Assembly (NCBI RefSeq): GCF_900110205.1 | Contig: NZ_FOCV01000037.1 | Location: forward strand, 1-53,958 | Direction: 5' to 3' | DNA length: 53,958 bases | Source of the DNA: Rhizobium tibeticum | GTDB taxonomy: Bacteria; Pseudomonadota; Alphaproteobacteria; Rhizobiales; Rhizobiaceae | Notes under the pieces: model-generated | The model's input: only the letters and a program-made list of their open reading frames with translations | Told to the model about the DNA's origin: nothing | The model's database searches: none | Translations under genes and position numbers: made by a program | Part shown: positions 53,327-53,958 of the stretch, in pieces | Layout of the letters: the number at the start of each line of letters is the position of its first letter | Numbering within the stretch: the first letter of the stretch is position 1

Positions 53327-53958
53327 ACGCACATGGGTGTCTCCACGTCGGGAGATATGGCCATCATAGTCTACCTCGCCGGACTGATAGCGCCGCGTCG
53401 TCAACCCCAGCCAGGCGCCCACCGAGCGCGATCGCTTGAAGTTCGCTGGATCCTCGACGGCGGTTATATAGGCGGTGGCTGTGATCGCTCCAATGCCGGG
53501 GATCGACATCAACAACTGACATTGCTGGCTTCTACGCGCTTCGGCGAGGAGCTGTCGCCCCAACCTTGTCGCCTGGAGGCGCAGGTTACGCCAGGCTTCA
53601 AGTAGCGGCAGAATTATCTGCGAAAGGCCGACATTGTCGGCCAGGAGGGAGCGAACATGCATCTCAAATTTGCCACCCATGCTGCATGGAACAATAAGAC
53701 CAAACGTCTTCATCACTCCTCGAATCTGATTTGCCACGTCCAGTGTCGTGCGCATAAGTTTCGTTCGAGTCGCGACCAATGTCCGAGAGAGCATGCTGTC
53801 GAAGCCCTTTACCCGGACTTCGCGAAAGAAACCGACCTCCGCCAGATGCGCGAGCCCATCGGCGTCATTGGCATCGGTTTTGTTGGCGGCCATGTCGAGC
53901 GCCGCTTTGGCGTGACGAGCATCGACGCAAATGGCAGGCAGTCCCTCAGCGCGCAGAG
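53327..53958 (-). mobile_element. IS110-family transposase, truncated at both ends of what is visible
   Basis: Runs off the window edge on the N-terminal side. Seen: KTDANDADGLAHLA (part of the DEDD-type catalytic domain), a helical middle, then the C-terminal Transposase_20 domain (LLMSIPGIGAITATAYITAVEDPANFKRSRSVGAWLGLTTRRYQSG...GHISRRGDTHVR). Complete members continue after GDTH-R with about 50 more residues including a conserved Ser/Cys region; here the frame passes straight into the oxidoreductase tail near 53326, so the C-terminal end is lost and the element is probably dead. Confidence 0.85.

Overview
The window looks like an accessory replicon (plasmid or chromid) of a Rhizobiaceae-type alphaproteobacterium such as Rhizobium or Agrobacterium. 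The reasons are: high GC throughout; densely packed catabolic operons each with its own ABC importer; rhizobial small-protein families (DUF982, CsbD, YflT-like); a DUF2291 lipoprotein inside a sugar ABC operon; and several matches to the alphaproteobacterial general-stress (EcfG/RpoE2) promoter GGAAC-N17-GTT. No rRNA, tRNA, CRISPR array or replication origin was seen. All calls come from reading the sequence; no database search was run.

Layout. (1) 0.6-8.6 kb: a five-gene peptide/nickel-type ABC importer (minus strand), divergent from a FadR-type GntR regulator, a UxuA-like mannonate dehydratase and a KdgD-type 5-dehydro-4-deoxyglucarate dehydratase. Palindromes built on ATGTC/GACAT lie in both promoter regions, so this is probably one sugar-acid uptake and breakdown regulon. 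(2) 8.6-15.7 kb: a stress and debris region. It holds a candidate sRNA, a frameshifted DUF982 gene, a PepSY-like plus YflT-like pair, a secreted-esterase-like PHB depolymerase-family protein, CsbD, and a broken ApeA/HEPN gene. (3) 15.7-26.9 kb: a LacI regulator divergent from an inositol operon (ABC importer, TIM-barrel isomerase, iolG, iolC with a fused aldolase-like domain, iolD, a half-length iolB, iolE). The promoter region carries four evenly spaced operator-like repeats. (4) 27.0-29.5 kb: small membrane or secreted proteins and an AI-2E-type permease.

(5) 29.9-50.3 kb is the centrepiece: a D-apiose catabolic island in three minus-strand operons plus a divergent NanR-like GntR regulator. 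One operon (45.5 to 35.7 kb) encodes D-apionate oxidoisomerase, a ribose-type ABC importer with a DUF2291 lipoprotein, D-apiose dehydrogenase, D-apionate lactonase and a DhaK/DhaL kinase. The second (49.4 to 45.6 kb) encodes a RuBisCO-like 3-oxo-isoapionate-4-phosphate decarboxylase, a DUF1537 kinase, and TPI-like and RpiB-like tetrulose-phosphate isomerases. Together these would take D-apiose to D-erythrose 4-phosphate. The third operon (35.6 to 29.9 kb) encodes a second, oligosaccharide-type ABC importer and a cytoplasmic DUF5060/apiosidase-like (DUF4038) glycoside hydrolase. All three operons have the same 13-bp box, CTGGTATRATGAG, at their 5' end. I infer that the third operon imports apiose-containing glycosides and releases the apiose inside the cell. 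The importer ATPase of that operon is frameshifted at its Walker A motif.

(6) 50.3-53.96 kb: a small hypothetical protein, a 25-residue membrane peptide with a 304-residue membrane protein behind an EcfG-type promoter, an IS5-family remnant, and an IS110-family transposase truncated by the window edge and joined in frame to the tail of an oxidoreductase gene.
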